This document shows positions 8,077 through 16,687 of a stretch of 64,000 bases of DNA, piece after piece. Within the stretch, counting starts at the first letter, position 1. Each line of letters begins with the position of its first letter. The notes below the pieces were generated by a model, which saw only the letters and a list, made by a program, of their open reading frames with translations, did no database searches and had not been told where the DNA came from. A program made the position numbers and the translations under genes. Source of the DNA: Haloferax massiliensis (GTDB taxonomy: Archaea; Halobacteriota; Halobacteria; Halobacteriales; Haloferacaceae); contig NZ_CSTE01000002.1 in NCBI RefSeq assembly GCF_001368915.1, positions 825,349 through 889,348 on the forward strand. The letters are read 5' to 3'.

Positions 8077-9972
8077 ATGACTGACCACGAACTTATCTGG
8101 CGGATCGCAGGGGGTTCCGGTGACGGTATCGCCTCGACGAGCCAGAACTTCGCCAAAGCCCTGATGCGAGCGGGGCTACACGTTTTCACGCATCGCCACT
8201 ATCCATCGCGCATCCGCGGCGGCCACACGTACACCGAAGTGCGCGTGAGCGCAGACCCCGTCAAGTCCCGCGGCGACGGGTACAACTTCCTCCTCGCGCT
8301 CGGTGACTCCTTCGCCCGCAACCCGAGCGAGGGTGCCTACTACGGCAACGAGGAGATCAAGCCGCTGTCGGAGAACCTCGACGAACTCAACGAAGGCGGC
8401 GTCATCGTCTACGACTCCGGTCTGCTCGACGCCTCCGAAATCGAGGACTTCGACGAGCGCGTCGAGGAGAACGACTGGCACGTCTACGACATCGACCTGC
8501 GTACCATCGCCCGCGAACACGGTCGCGAGGTCATGCGCAACACCGCCGGTGTCGCCGTCACGTGCGCCATCGCCGACATCGAACCCGACGTCATCAAGAG
8601 CCTGATGTCGGACGCGATGCCGGACAAGATTCTCGAACCGAACCTGACCGTCTTCGACGACGCCTACGAGATGGTCCAAGAGGAGTACGACGTCGAGGCT
8701 CCCGACGTGTCCGCGCCGACCGGCGAACACGACGAAGAGCAGGTGCTCCTCTCCGGCTCCGACGCCATCGCGTACGGCGCCATCGACGAGGGCTGCCGCT
8801 TCATCGCGGGTTACCCGATGACCCCGTGGACGGAAGTCTTCACCATCATGACCCAGAACCTCCCCGAACTCGGCGGCATCTCCGAGCAGGTGGAGGACGA
8901 AATCGCCGCGGCCGCGCTGGCAATCGGTGCCTCCCACGCGGGCGTCAAGGCGATGTCCGGCTCGTCCGGTGGCGGTTTCTCGCTCATGTCCGAGCCGCTC
9001 GGGCTCGCCGAGATCACCGAGACGCCGCTGGTGCTCGTCGAGGCCATGCGCGCCGGCCCCTCGACGGGGATGCCGACGAAGCCCGAGCAGTCCGACCTCG
9101 AACACGTTCTGTACACCTCGCAGGGCGACTCCCACCGCATCGTCTTCGCGCCCGGTAACGCCGCCGAGGCGTACTACCAGACGCGCAAGGCGTTCCAGAT
9201 CGCCTACGAGTACCAGATTCCGTCCATCGTCCTCTACGACCAGAAGCTCGGGGGCGAACTCTCGAACGTCCCGGCGTCGGTCTTCGACGAGGAGCCGAAC
9301 GCCGACCTCGGCTCGGTCCTGACGGAAGCGGAACTCGAAGACGCGCCGCACGACGACTCCGGCAAGTACCAGCGCTTCCAGCACGACACCGAAAACGGCG
9401 TCTCGCCGCGTTCGCTGCCGGGCCAGAAGGGCGGTCGCTACCTCGCGACGGGTAACGAGCACATGCCCGCGGGTCACATCTCGGAGTCCCCCGAGAACCG
9501 CGTCGCGCAGATGAACCGCCGCATGCAGAAGGTCGACAACATCCGCGCCGAACTCGACGCCGACGGCGAGTTCAACACGGTCTACGGCGACGAAGACGCC
9601 GACCTCGGTCTCATCACCTTCGGCAGCCAGCAGGGCACCGTCGAAGAGGCCGCCGACGTCCTCAACGAGAAGGGCCACTCGGTCAAGGTCCTCGGCGTCT
9701 CCGAGATGATGCCGTTCCCGAAACAGCAGGTCGCGGAGTTCCTCGACAGCGTCGACGAGGCGCTCGTCATCGAGATGACCGCCTCCGCCCAGTTCCGCGG
9801 ACTCATCTCCAAGGAACTCGGCGGCTACGGCGACCAGATGTCGAGTCTCCTCAAGTACAACGGCAACCCGTTCGAGCCCGCCGACATCGTCGAGGGCTTC
9901 GAGACGGCGCTCCTCGAAGGCGAGGAGCTCCCAGACAACCGCACGAAGTTCGTCCCCAAGGTGGGTGAATAA
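8077..9972 (+). CDS. porA: Pyruvate:ferredoxin oxidoreductase, fused gamma/alpha subunit
   Basis: The 631-residue protein starts with the gamma domain (residues 1 to about 195; LIWRIAGGSGDGIAS, then HRHYPSRIRGGH), which is fused to the alpha/pyrimidine domain (from about 225; ALIEGCRF-like AIDEGCRFIAGYPMTPWTE) and a C-terminal transketolase-like segment. This two-subunit architecture is the haloarchaeal type. With PorB it oxidatively decarboxylates pyruvate to acetyl-CoA, reducing ferredoxin, in place of pyruvate dehydrogenase. I assign Por rather than Kor on length (about 630 residues) and remembered haloarchaeal gene order; the paralogous 2-oxoglutarate enzyme is the alternative. porB follows after 3 nt. 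Confidence 0.88.
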   Translation: MTDHELIWRIAGGSGDGIASTSQNFAKALMRAGLHVFTHRHYPSRIRGGHTYTEVRVSADPVKSRGDGYNFLLALGDSFARNPSEGAYYGNEEIKPLSENLDELNEGGVIVYDSGLLDASEIEDFDERVEENDWHVYDIDLRTIAREHGREVMRNTAGVAVTCAIADIEPDVIKSLMSDAMPDKILEPNLTVFDDAYEMVQEEYDVEAPDVSAPTGEHDEEQVLLSGSDAIAYGAIDEGCRFIAGYPMTPWTEVFTIMTQNLPELGGISEQVEDEIAAAALAIGASHAGVKAMSGSSGGGFSLMSEPLGLAEITETPLVLVEAMRAGPSTGMPTKPEQSDLEHVLYTSQGDSHRIVFAPGNAAEAYYQTRKAFQIAYEYQIPSIVLYDQKLGGELSNVPASVFDEEPNADLGSVLTEAELEDAPHDDSGKYQRFQHDTENGVSPRSLPGQKGGRYLATGNEHMPAGHISESPENRVAQMNRRMQKVDNIRAELDADGEFNTVYGDEDADLGLITFGSQQGTVEEAADVLNEKGHSVKVLGVSEMMPFPKQQVAEFLDSVDEALVIEMTASAQFRGLISKELGGYGDQMSSLLKYNGNPFEPADIVEGFETALLEGEELPDNRTKFVPKVGE

Positions 9973-9975
9973 ATC

Positions 9976-10914
9976 ATGAGTGCATTCAGCGCAATCGGTG
10001 AAGAAACGGAGCAGGACCAAAACGAGTTCACCCCCGGACTCGAACCCCAGCCGACGTGGTGTCCGGGCTGCGGTGACTTCGGTGTCCTCAAGGCGCTCAA
10101 GGGCGCGGCGGCCGAACTCGGCCTCTCGCCCGACGAGATGATGGTGACGACCGGTATCGGCTGTTCCGGCAAGCTCAACAGCTACTTCAACAGCTACGGC
10201 TTCCACACCATCCACGGTCGCTCGCTGCCCATCGCCCGCGCCGCGAAGCTGGCGAACCCCGGGCTGACCGTGGTCGCCGCCGGCGGCGACGGCGACGGCT
10301 ACGGCATCGGTGGCAACCACTTCATGCACACCGCCCGTGAGAACCACGACATCACCTACATCGTGTTCAACAACGAGATCTTCGGCCTCACGAAGGGCCA
10401 GACCTCGCCCACGTCGCCGATGGGTCACAAGTCGAAGACCCAGCCTCACGGCTCGGCCAAGACGCCGCTGCGTCCGCTCTCGATGTCCCTGAACGCCGGG
10501 GCGTCGTACGTCGCGCGGACGGCCGCCGTCAACCCGAACCAGGCGAAGGACATCATCGTGGAAGCCATCCAGCACGACGGCTTCTCCCACGTCGACTTCC
10601 TCACGCAGTGTCCGACGTGGAACAAGGACGCCCGTCAGTACGTCCCGTACATCGACATCAACGACTCCGACGACTACGAGTTCGACAAGACGAACCGCTC
10701 GGAGGCCTCCGAGATGATGTTCGAGACGGAGAACGCCCTCCACGAGGGCACCGTCCTCACCGGCCGGTACTACGTCGACGAAGACCGCCCGTCCTACCAG
10801 CAGGAGAAACAGCGCATCGGCGAGATGCCCGAAGAGCCGCTCGCGGAGCGCTACTTCGACGACTCCTACGAGTGGGAGCGGACGTTCGACAACTTCCTCG
10901 ACAAGCACAAGTAA
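9976..10914 (+). CDS. porB: Pyruvate:ferredoxin oxidoreductase, beta subunit
   Basis: The 312-residue protein is the thiamine-diphosphate-binding beta subunit. An N-terminal WCPGCGDFGVL motif and a GIGCSGKLNSYFNSYGFHTIHGR segment are followed by the ThDP/Mg motif GGDGDGYGIGGNHFMHT and NNEIFGLTKGQ. The cysteines in CPGC and GC fit the single [4Fe-4S] cluster held by this subunit. It starts 3 nt after the porA stop, so it must be translated from the same message. The acidic C-terminal tail is typical of haloarchaeal PorB. Substrate assignment depends on PorA. Confidence 0.9.
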   Translation: MSAFSAIGEETEQDQNEFTPGLEPQPTWCPGCGDFGVLKALKGAAAELGLSPDEMMVTTGIGCSGKLNSYFNSYGFHTIHGRSLPIARAAKLANPGLTVVAAGGDGDGYGIGGNHFMHTARENHDITYIVFNNEIFGLTKGQTSPTSPMGHKSKTQPHGSAKTPLRPLSMSLNAGASYVARTAAVNPNQAKDIIVEAIQHDGFSHVDFLTQCPTWNKDARQYVPYIDINDSDDYEFDKTNRSEASEMMFETENALHEGTVLTGRYYVDEDRPSYQQEKQRIGEMPEEPLAERYFDDSYEWERTFDNFLDKHK

Positions 10915-11032
10915 CGTCGCCGACGTCGTCGGCGGCGTTCGGTTTCCGGCCGGCGACCGCGCCGGTTCGATGTGACCGAGAACCCTTTTCGGATTCGCAA
11001 GATATTTTTTACCCGTGAGAAAACCAACGGGC

Positions 11033-11461
11033 ATGGAAACCACGTCCACGGAGGGACGCATCCTCGCGGTCTTGGAGGAAGACGCGAAAGCGTCGTACGC
11101 CCAGATCGCGGACAGGGCGGGCGTGTCGAAGCCGACGGTCCGGAAATACATCCGCAAACTCGAAGACGACGGCGTCATCATCGGCTACTCCGCCGACGTC
11201 GACCCGAAGAAACTCGCCGGGCAGTCCATCGCCATGGTCGGCATCGACGCGACGAGCGAGCGCTACGTCGAGGTCACGCGCATCCTCAAGGAACTCGACT
11301 CGGTGGAGGCGCTGTACACGTCCTCCGGCGACCACATGCTGATGGCCGAGGTCCGCGCCGTCGACGGCGACTCCCTCGGCGACGTCATCTCCGACGAGAT
11401 TCTGTCTATCGACGGCGTCACGGCCGCACACCCCTCGTTCCTGCAGGAGCGACTGAAGTAA
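11033..11461 (+). CDS. lrp: Lrp/AsnC-family transcriptional regulator
   Basis: The 142-residue protein has an N-terminal helix-turn-helix (about residues 10-55; SYAQIADRAGVSKPTVRKYI) and a C-terminal RAM/ligand-binding domain (about 65-140) with the VEALYTSSGDHMLMAEV strand pattern. The ATG at 11033 is preferred over the frame opening 18 nt earlier because the HTH then sits at the normal distance from the N-terminus and a TATA-like GATATTTTTTA lies about 25-30 nt upstream. Its place just downstream of porAB suggests that it may control that operon or respond to an amino acid linked to pyruvate metabolism. That is inference only. Confidence 0.88.
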   Translation: METTSTEGRILAVLEEDAKASYAQIADRAGVSKPTVRKYIRKLEDDGVIIGYSADVDPKKLAGQSIAMVGIDATSERYVEVTRILKELDSVEALYTSSGDHMLMAEVRAVDGDSLGDVISDEILSIDGVTAAHPSFLQERLK

Positions 11462-11565
11462 CGCGACCGACTGCGACCGCGACCGACCCGCCGCGTCCTT
11501 CCTCGTCCGTTCACTTTCGCCGCGCTATCTGAAGCTTCAGGTGCGTCGCGCCCGTCCCCTCGACT

Positions 11566-12894
11566 ATGGCGGAGGAGACGCTGCCGGGCACGGCCGACGA
11601 CGACGGTCCCGACAGCATCGTCCTTCACGTGGACATGGACTGCTTTTACGCCGCCTGCGAGCGCCTGCGCGAGCCCGAACTCGAAGGCGAGCCGGTCGTC
11701 GTCGGCATGGGCTACGAATCCGGCGAGGGTCACGGCGCGGTCGCGACGGCGAGCTACGAGGCCCGCGAGTTCGGCGTCGAGAGCGCCCAGCCGATTTCGA
11801 CCGCGCTCGAACGCCTCCCGCGAATCGACGACCTCGCCCCCGACGACGACCCCGCGGCGGCGGGCCACTACCGCACCGTCGACCTCGACTTCTACAAGCG
11901 CGTCGCCGCCGACGTGAAGGCGATTCTCCACGACTGCGCCGACGTGGTCCGCGAGGTGAGCATCGACGAGGCCTACCTCGACGTGACGGACCGGACCGCG
12001 TGGGACCTCGCGGCCTCGGGCGACCGGACGCTGGCGGAGGGCTTCGCCCGCTACGTGAAACAGCGCATCGCCCGCGAGGTCGGCGTCGCGGCCTCCATCG
12101 GCGTCGCGCCGAACATGTCGACCGCGAAGATCGCCTCCGACTTCGACAAACCCGACGGGCTGGTCGTCGTCCGCCCCGGCGAGGTGCGGTCGTTCCTCGC
12201 GCCCATCCCGGTCGAGGAGGTCCACGGCGTCGGTCCCGTGACGGCCCGGAAACTCGGCTCGCTCGGCATCGAGACGGCGGGCGACCTCGCCGAGGCCGAC
12301 GCCTCGGCCCTCGAAGCCGAGTTCGGCTCCCGCGGCCGCGAACTCCACGACCGGGCCCGCGGCTACGACGACCGGACGGTCACGCCGACGGGCCGGCCCA
12401 AGAGCCTCTCTCGGGAGTCGGCGTTCACCGAGCCGACGGCCGACATCGAGGACAAGCGGGAGGTCGTCCGCGCGCTCGCGGCCGACGTGGCCGACCGCGC
12501 GCGCTCCCGCGGGGCGATGTACCGAACCATCGGCATCAAGGTGGTCGTCCCGCCGTTCGATATCAACACCCGGGCCACGTCGCTTTCCGGCCCCGTCGAC
12601 GACCCCGAGCTGGTCGAGTCGGTCGCGCTCGACCTGCTCGACGCCGAGTTCGCCGAGACGATCGTCAGAAAACTCGGCGTCCGCGTCTCGAAGCTCTCCT
12701 TCGCGGACGCCGACCAGTCGAGCCTCGACGGTTGGGAGTCCGCTGGTGCGGACGGCGACGGCGGCTCTGACGACCGCGTCGGCGACGACCGGCACGACGA
12801 CGACACCGGCCGCGACACCGATGACGACGAGCCACCGGCCGGCCGCGAGACCACCTCGCGCGGCGGCCAGTCGTCGCTCGTCGAGTTCGACTGA
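11566..12894 (+). CDS. dinB: DNA polymerase IV (Y-family translesion polymerase)
   Basis: The 442-residue protein shows the Y-family catalytic motifs: HVDMDCFYAACE near residue 22 and VSIDEAYLDVT near residue 131. A helix-hairpin-helix follows near residue 223 (VEEVHGVGPVTARKLGSLGI), then a little-finger domain. The last 60-70 residues are a disordered Asp-rich linker ending in QSSLVEFD, a clear PCNA-interacting box (Q-x-x-L-x-x-F). It should carry out error-prone bypass synthesis at stalled forks while bound to PCNA. ATG at 11566 is the only sensible start; a short acidic extension precedes the catalytic core. A HerA-like ATPase gene starts 63 nt downstream. Confidence 0.95.
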   Translation: MAEETLPGTADDDGPDSIVLHVDMDCFYAACERLREPELEGEPVVVGMGYESGEGHGAVATASYEAREFGVESAQPISTALERLPRIDDLAPDDDPAAAGHYRTVDLDFYKRVAADVKAILHDCADVVREVSIDEAYLDVTDRTAWDLAASGDRTLAEGFARYVKQRIAREVGVAASIGVAPNMSTAKIASDFDKPDGLVVVRPGEVRSFLAPIPVEEVHGVGPVTARKLGSLGIETAGDLAEADASALEAEFGSRGRELHDRARGYDDRTVTPTGRPKSLSRESAFTEPTADIEDKREVVRALAADVADRARSRGAMYRTIGIKVVVPPFDINTRATSLSGPVDDPELVESVALDLLDAEFAETIVRKLGVRVSKLSFADADQSSLDGWESAGADGDGGSDDRVGDDRHDDDTGRDTDDDEPPAGRETTSRGGQSSLVEFD

Positions 12895-12957
12895 CCCCGC
12901 GAGACCGGCGGGGCGAGGGGGAGGAACTATGGCCTCCGAGGGAGTCCACCAACTCGG

Positions 12958-14718
12958 ATGACGGATTCGGACACGGAAACCATCTCGGTCGCCGAGATCA
13001 GCGACGGACCAGGGGGAGAGGGAACCGAAGAACCGGGGACGAGAGTCGACCTGCCGGTGGTCGACATCCTCACCGGTCGGGGGTTCGTCACCGGCAAGTC
13101 CGGGTCGGGCAAGTCGAACACGGCGTCGGTCATCATCGAGAACCTGCTGTCGGCGAACTTCCCGGTGCTCATCGTCGACACCGACGGCGAGTACTACGGC
13201 CTCAAACAGGAGTTCGAACTGCTCCACGCCGGGGCCGACGACGAGTGCGACATCCAGGTGAGCCCCGAGCACGCGGAGCGACTCGCCACGCTCGCGCTCG
13301 AACAGAACGTACCCATCATCCTCGACGTGTCCGGCTACCTCGACGACGCGGCCTCCGACGAGCTGGTGACGGAGGTCGCAAAACACCTCTTCGCGAAGGA
13401 GAAGAAGCTCAAGAAACCGTTTTTGATGCTCATCGAGGAGTGCCACGAGTACATCCCCGAGAAGGGCGGGATGGACGAGGCGGGCAAGATGCTCATCAAA
13501 ATCGGAAAGCGCGGGCGCAAACACGGCCTCGGCGTCGTCGGCATCTCCCAGCGCCCCGCCGACGTGAAAAAGGACTTCATCACCCAGTGCGACTGGCTCG
13601 TCTGGCACCGCCTCACGTGGCGCAACGACACCAAGGTCGTCGGGCGCATCCTCGGGTCGGAGTACGCCGACGCCATCGAGGACATGGGCAACGGCGAGGG
13701 CTTTCTCGTCACCGACTGGTCCGAGTCGATTCGGCGCGTGCAGTTCCACAAGAAACAGACGTTCGACGCGGGCGCGACCCCCGGGCTCGACGACTTCGAG
13801 CGCCCCGACCTGAAGTCCGTCGACGGCGACCTCGTCTCCGACCTCAAGGAGATTTCCGACGAGAAGGCGAGACGGGAGAGCCGCATCGCCGACCTCAGAC
13901 AGGAGATAGACAAGAAAGAGGCGCGGATTCGACAGCTCGAACGCGAGTTAGAGGAGGCGCGGGACCTCTCGCGGATGGCCGACCAGTTCGCGCAGGCGAT
14001 GTTCCAGAAGGCCGAGTCGCCCTACCGCGGCGGCGACGGTCGCAACCTCAACCGCCCCACCGAAAAGCAGGCCGCGCTCGGCGAGTACAACGAGCGTGCC
14101 GAGGGTGAGGCGGCAGACGCCGCGGCCGACGCCGACTCCGCAGGCGGCGATGCCACCCCCGGAGAAGCGGACGACGCGCCACCCCGGCGGTCGCTCGAAG
14201 CGCCCTCCGGGCCGCCGTGGCCGACCCACGGACTGCTCTCTGAGGGCGGCGAGGCGTCGGCCGACGGCGCGGCCGACGGGGGCGGAGTGACCGCGCCGAC
14301 CGACGGCGAGTCGTGGCTGGCTGACGCCGAGATGGGCGACTTCGAGCCGGCGGAACTCCACCCCGCGCCGGGCGCGGAGAGCCGCCGGGACGTCGTCGAC
14401 CGCATGACGGCCATCGTCGACGCGCTGGGCGACGCCCACCACGGGATGCTCGCGCACTACCGCGAGCGCGGCGTCTCCGACCCGCTCGCCGCCCACGTCG
14501 CCGCCGGCGAGACCGGCGACCAGCACCTCGCCTACGGGCGAAATCGGTCGCTTCGACGGGCGGGGTTCATCCGGCACGCCGGCCGCGGGAAGTACGAGTA
14601 CGCGCTCCCCGACCTCGTGAGCGACGAGTACGCGGACCTCTTGGACGAGGACGAACTCCGGGAGACGGTCGCGGCTATCGAGGCGTCGTTCGTCGAAGAA
14701 GAGGCCGACGGGGAGTAG
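12958..14718 (+). CDS. HerA/FtsK-like ATPase with DUF87-type domain
   Basis: The 586-residue protein carries a Walker A motif (GKSGSGKSN, residues 46-54), a Walker B-like FLMLIEE (155-161) and an Arg-rich sensor region (KRGRKHGLGVVGISQRP), as in HerA/DUF87 translocases. A coiled coil of about 50 residues follows (about 295-345), then an acidic low-complexity linker, and a C-terminal domain of about 130 residues rich in His and Arg (DALGDAHHGMLAHYRERGV). It lacks the full-length HerA N-terminal barrel, so it is a HerA-like relative rather than HerA itself. A role in DNA processing or in moving a DNA or protein substrate is likely; the target is unknown. It follows dinB closely. Confidence 0.8.
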   Translation: MTDSDTETISVAEISDGPGGEGTEEPGTRVDLPVVDILTGRGFVTGKSGSGKSNTASVIIENLLSANFPVLIVDTDGEYYGLKQEFELLHAGADDECDIQVSPEHAERLATLALEQNVPIILDVSGYLDDAASDELVTEVAKHLFAKEKKLKKPFLMLIEECHEYIPEKGGMDEAGKMLIKIGKRGRKHGLGVVGISQRPADVKKDFITQCDWLVWHRLTWRNDTKVVGRILGSEYADAIEDMGNGEGFLVTDWSESIRRVQFHKKQTFDAGATPGLDDFERPDLKSVDGDLVSDLKEISDEKARRESRIADLRQEIDKKEARIRQLERELEEARDLSRMADQFAQAMFQKAESPYRGGDGRNLNRPTEKQAALGEYNERAEGEAADAAADADSAGGDATPGEADDAPPRRSLEAPSGPPWPTHGLLSEGGEASADGAADGGGVTAPTDGESWLADAEMGDFEPAELHPAPGAESRRDVVDRMTAIVDALGDAHHGMLAHYRERGVSDPLAAHVAAGETGDQHLAYGRNRSLRRAGFIRHAGRGKYEYALPDLVSDEYADLLDEDELRETVAAIEASFVEEEADGE

Positions 14719-14772
14719 ACGCGAGACGCGACGCGGGCCGTCGGCCGGAGTCAGAGTGTTTTTTCGACGCGC

Positions 14773-15417
14773 TTACAGCCCGGAGACGAGGTCTTCGAGC
14801 GCCGCGCGCGGGTCGTCGGCCTTGGCGACGCCGGAGGCCAGCAGGATGCCGGACGCGCCGAGTTCCTCGGCGGTCACCACGTCGTCGCCGGTCGAGATGC
14901 CAGCGCCGCAGTAGACTTCGACGTCCTCGTCGACGTTGGCCGCGGCGTCGACGGCGTCGGTGACGATGCCGGGGTCGGCCGTCGCGACGGAGACGTCGCC
15001 GCCGATGAGCTCCGGTGGCTCGACGGCGACCGAGTCGGGACCGAGCGCGGAGACCGCGCCGATCTGGGCGGGGTTGTTGGCGCAGACGCAGGTTTCGAGG
15101 CCCGCTCGCTCGGCGGCCTGTACGGAGCCGTCGATGTCGGCGAGCTTCAGGCGCTTTTCGGAGTGGTTGATGAGCGTGCCGACCGCGCCGGCCTCGGCGA
15201 CGGCCTCGGCGAGGGTGCTGCCGGTGTGGCTGCCGTGGCCGTTCGGGTCGACGTGCTGGGCCCACGTCTCGACGCCGGTGTCGGCGACGCGGGAGACGTC
15301 GGCCGCCTGCGGGGAGACGGCGATGCGGACGCCGGACTCCTCGGCCACGTCGCGCGCGGCGGTGGCGACTTCGATGGGGTCACACGGGTACGCCTTGAGG
15401 TTGACTAGGATGAACAC
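14773..15417 (-). CDS. tpiA: Triosephosphate isomerase (archaeal type)
   Basis: The 214-residue protein has the short archaeal TIM length. Catalytic Asn and Lys are in the N-terminal VNLKAYP, the His is in the GHGSHTGS stretch (about residues 87-93), and the Glu is in [10 protein letters not shown]. It interconverts dihydroxyacetone phosphate and glyceraldehyde 3-phosphate. A GTG at 15417 is chosen as start because it gives the usual [12 protein letters not shown]-terminus, and a minus-strand TATA element (ATTTATTA, plus coordinates 15442-15449) lies 25-32 nt upstream, as expected for a leaderless mRNA. An open frame upstream of the GTG is therefore not coding. Confidence 0.95.
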   Translation of the reverse strand: MFILVNLKAYPCDPIEVATAARDVAEESGVRIAVSPQAADVSRVADTGVETWAQHVDPNGHGSHTGSTLAEAVAEAGAVGTLINHSEKRLKLADIDGSVQAAERAGLETCVCANNPAQIGAVSALGPDSVAVEPPELIGGDVSVATADPGIVTDAVDAAANVDEDVEVYCGAGISTGDDVVTAEELGASGILLASGVAKADDPRAALEDLVSGL

Positions 15418-15441
15418 AAGCGAAGTCGGGCCCGACGAGAC

Positions 15442-15449
15442 TAATAAAT
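15442..15449 (-). promoter_or_regulatory. TATA box of tpiA
   Basis: ATTTATTA on the minus strand lies 25-32 nt before the GTG start of tpiA, exactly where an archaeal TATA box should sit for a leaderless transcript. It supports the choice of start codon. Confidence 0.6.
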
Positions 15450-15572
15450 TGGTTTTCGGGGCCGCGATTGCCACGAGACGGCGTCTCGCGGGCGGAAAAT
15501 CGTGATAAACTCCGCGGGGACTCGGCCGTGCGGTTCCCGCGACGGGTCGGCGGAACTAGTCGCCGACTCGCG

Positions 15573-16094
15573 TCAGTCCTTGCGCTTGACGACGTCGCCG
15601 AGGGTGGTCGTCGTGGAGCCGCCGCCGGACCACTCGGAGTCGTCGTCGCTCTCGCCTTCGACCAGCGAGATGTCGAGCTTGCGTTCGATCTTCTTCCGGA
15701 CGGAGTCCGGCGGCATGATGTCGCCGCGTTCGAGCTTGCGGATGAGGCTCGCCTTCTCGTTGAGCGACTGGGCGAGCTCTTCTTGGCTCAGCCCGCGGGA
15801 CTCCCGCGCCTGCCGGATGCGGTCGTCGTAGTCGGTCGCGATTTCGTCCATGTCGTCGAACATGTCGCGGCGACGCCGCTTCGACGAGGAGGAGGAAGAC
15901 GACCCCGAGGAGCGAGAGGAGTCCGAGCCCGACGAGGAGGAGGTGGAGTACTTCGTGCTCGCGCTGGAAGTCGACTCGGTGCGGACCTCCGTGCCGAACT
16001 CGGCGCAGTCGTCACACAGCTGTAGTTCTGCGCCTTCGACCTTCACAGTCTTCAGAGAGGCTTGGTCGGAGCCGCACATCTCGCACTGAGGCAT
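15573..16094 (-). CDS. Multiprotein bridging factor aMBF1
   Basis: The 173-residue protein starts with a four-cysteine zinc ribbon (MPQCEMCG and LQLCDDCAEF) and ends with a Cro/C1-type helix-turn-helix (about residues 93-150; RESRGLSQEELAQSLNEKASLIRKLE), the standard architecture of archaeal MBF1. The two halves are joined by an unusually long Ser-rich linker (about residues 45-75, almost pure Ser/Thr/Gly) followed by KRRRR. Archaeal MBF1 is thought to link transcription and translation and to bind ribosomal subunits. It is transcribed alone. The polyserine linker is longer than I would expect and may be a halophilic adaptation. Confidence 0.9.
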   Translation of the reverse strand: MPQCEMCGSDQASLKTVKVEGAELQLCDDCAEFGTEVRTESTSSASTKYSTSSSSGSDSSRSSGSSSSSSSKRRRRDMFDDMDEIATDYDDRIRQARESRGLSQEELAQSLNEKASLIRKLERGDIMPPDSVRKKIERKLDISLVEGESDDDSEWSGGGSTTTTLGDVVKRKD

Positions 16095-16198
16095 ACACTC
16101 ACGTACCCGCCCGCCGCGTATAAAAGGCACGCCACCGGCCACCGAATCGGCGCGGTCGGGTTGTGACGGAACCGTCCCCGGAACGCGACCCCTCCGTC

Positions 16199-16633
16199 TT
16201 ACTGGCGTCCGAGACGCTGCCGAACCTGCCGTCGGAGCGGTTCCGTGACGACCCGGTGGCCTCGCCGGTAGACGACGACGTACGCAACCGGCAGGAGTGC
16301 GACGAACGCGACGATGAGCCAGCGCCCCTGCGTGAACGGGTCGGGCGGGAGCGTGAACGCGCCGGCGTACGAAGCGACACCGGCGAGCATCACGGCGAGC
16401 GCGGCGCGCTCGGTCCTCGACGGCGGTCGCCGCCTCGACGACCCGCTGACGAAAAACAGCAGGTAGGCGACCAGTCCGACCGGAACGAAGGCGACGAGCG
16501 CCCCGAGGAGGTTCGGGAACCCGTGGCCGCGGGCGGCGGCGTTCTGCGAGACCCAAAGCGACGTGGCGACGAGGACGACGACCGGAACGAAAAACAGCGT
16601 CGCCTCCGCGGGCGACGGAACGATGGAGGGCAC
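16199..16633 (-). CDS. Small multi-pass membrane protein
   Basis: The 144-residue protein has four hydrophobic segments, at about residues 11-28 (LFFVPVVVLVATSLWVS), 42-62, 78-95 and 107-124. They are separated by short Arg-rich loops, so it is an integral membrane protein with a positively charged C-terminal tail (RRQVRQRLGRQ). No catalytic or transporter motif is recognised and no family name can be given. It lies between aMBF1 and a histidine kinase gene on the same strand with gaps too large to prove an operon. Confidence 0.6.
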   Translation of the reverse strand: MPSIVPSPAEATLFFVPVVVLVATSLWVSQNAAARGHGFPNLLGALVAFVPVGLVAYLLFFVSGSSRRRPPSRTERAALAVMLAGVASYAGAFTLPPDPFTQGRWLIVAFVALLPVAYVVVYRRGHRVVTEPLRRQVRQRLGRQ

Positions 16634-16687
16634 GAATCCTCGTCGTTCGTGTCATCTAATAATCGTTTTGGCGGGGGGTCGGAACAG

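Noticed and set aside
8176-11181. 1001-codon minus-strand frame opposite porAB
   Set aside because: It is antisense to two clear catalytic subunits and contains no fold pattern.
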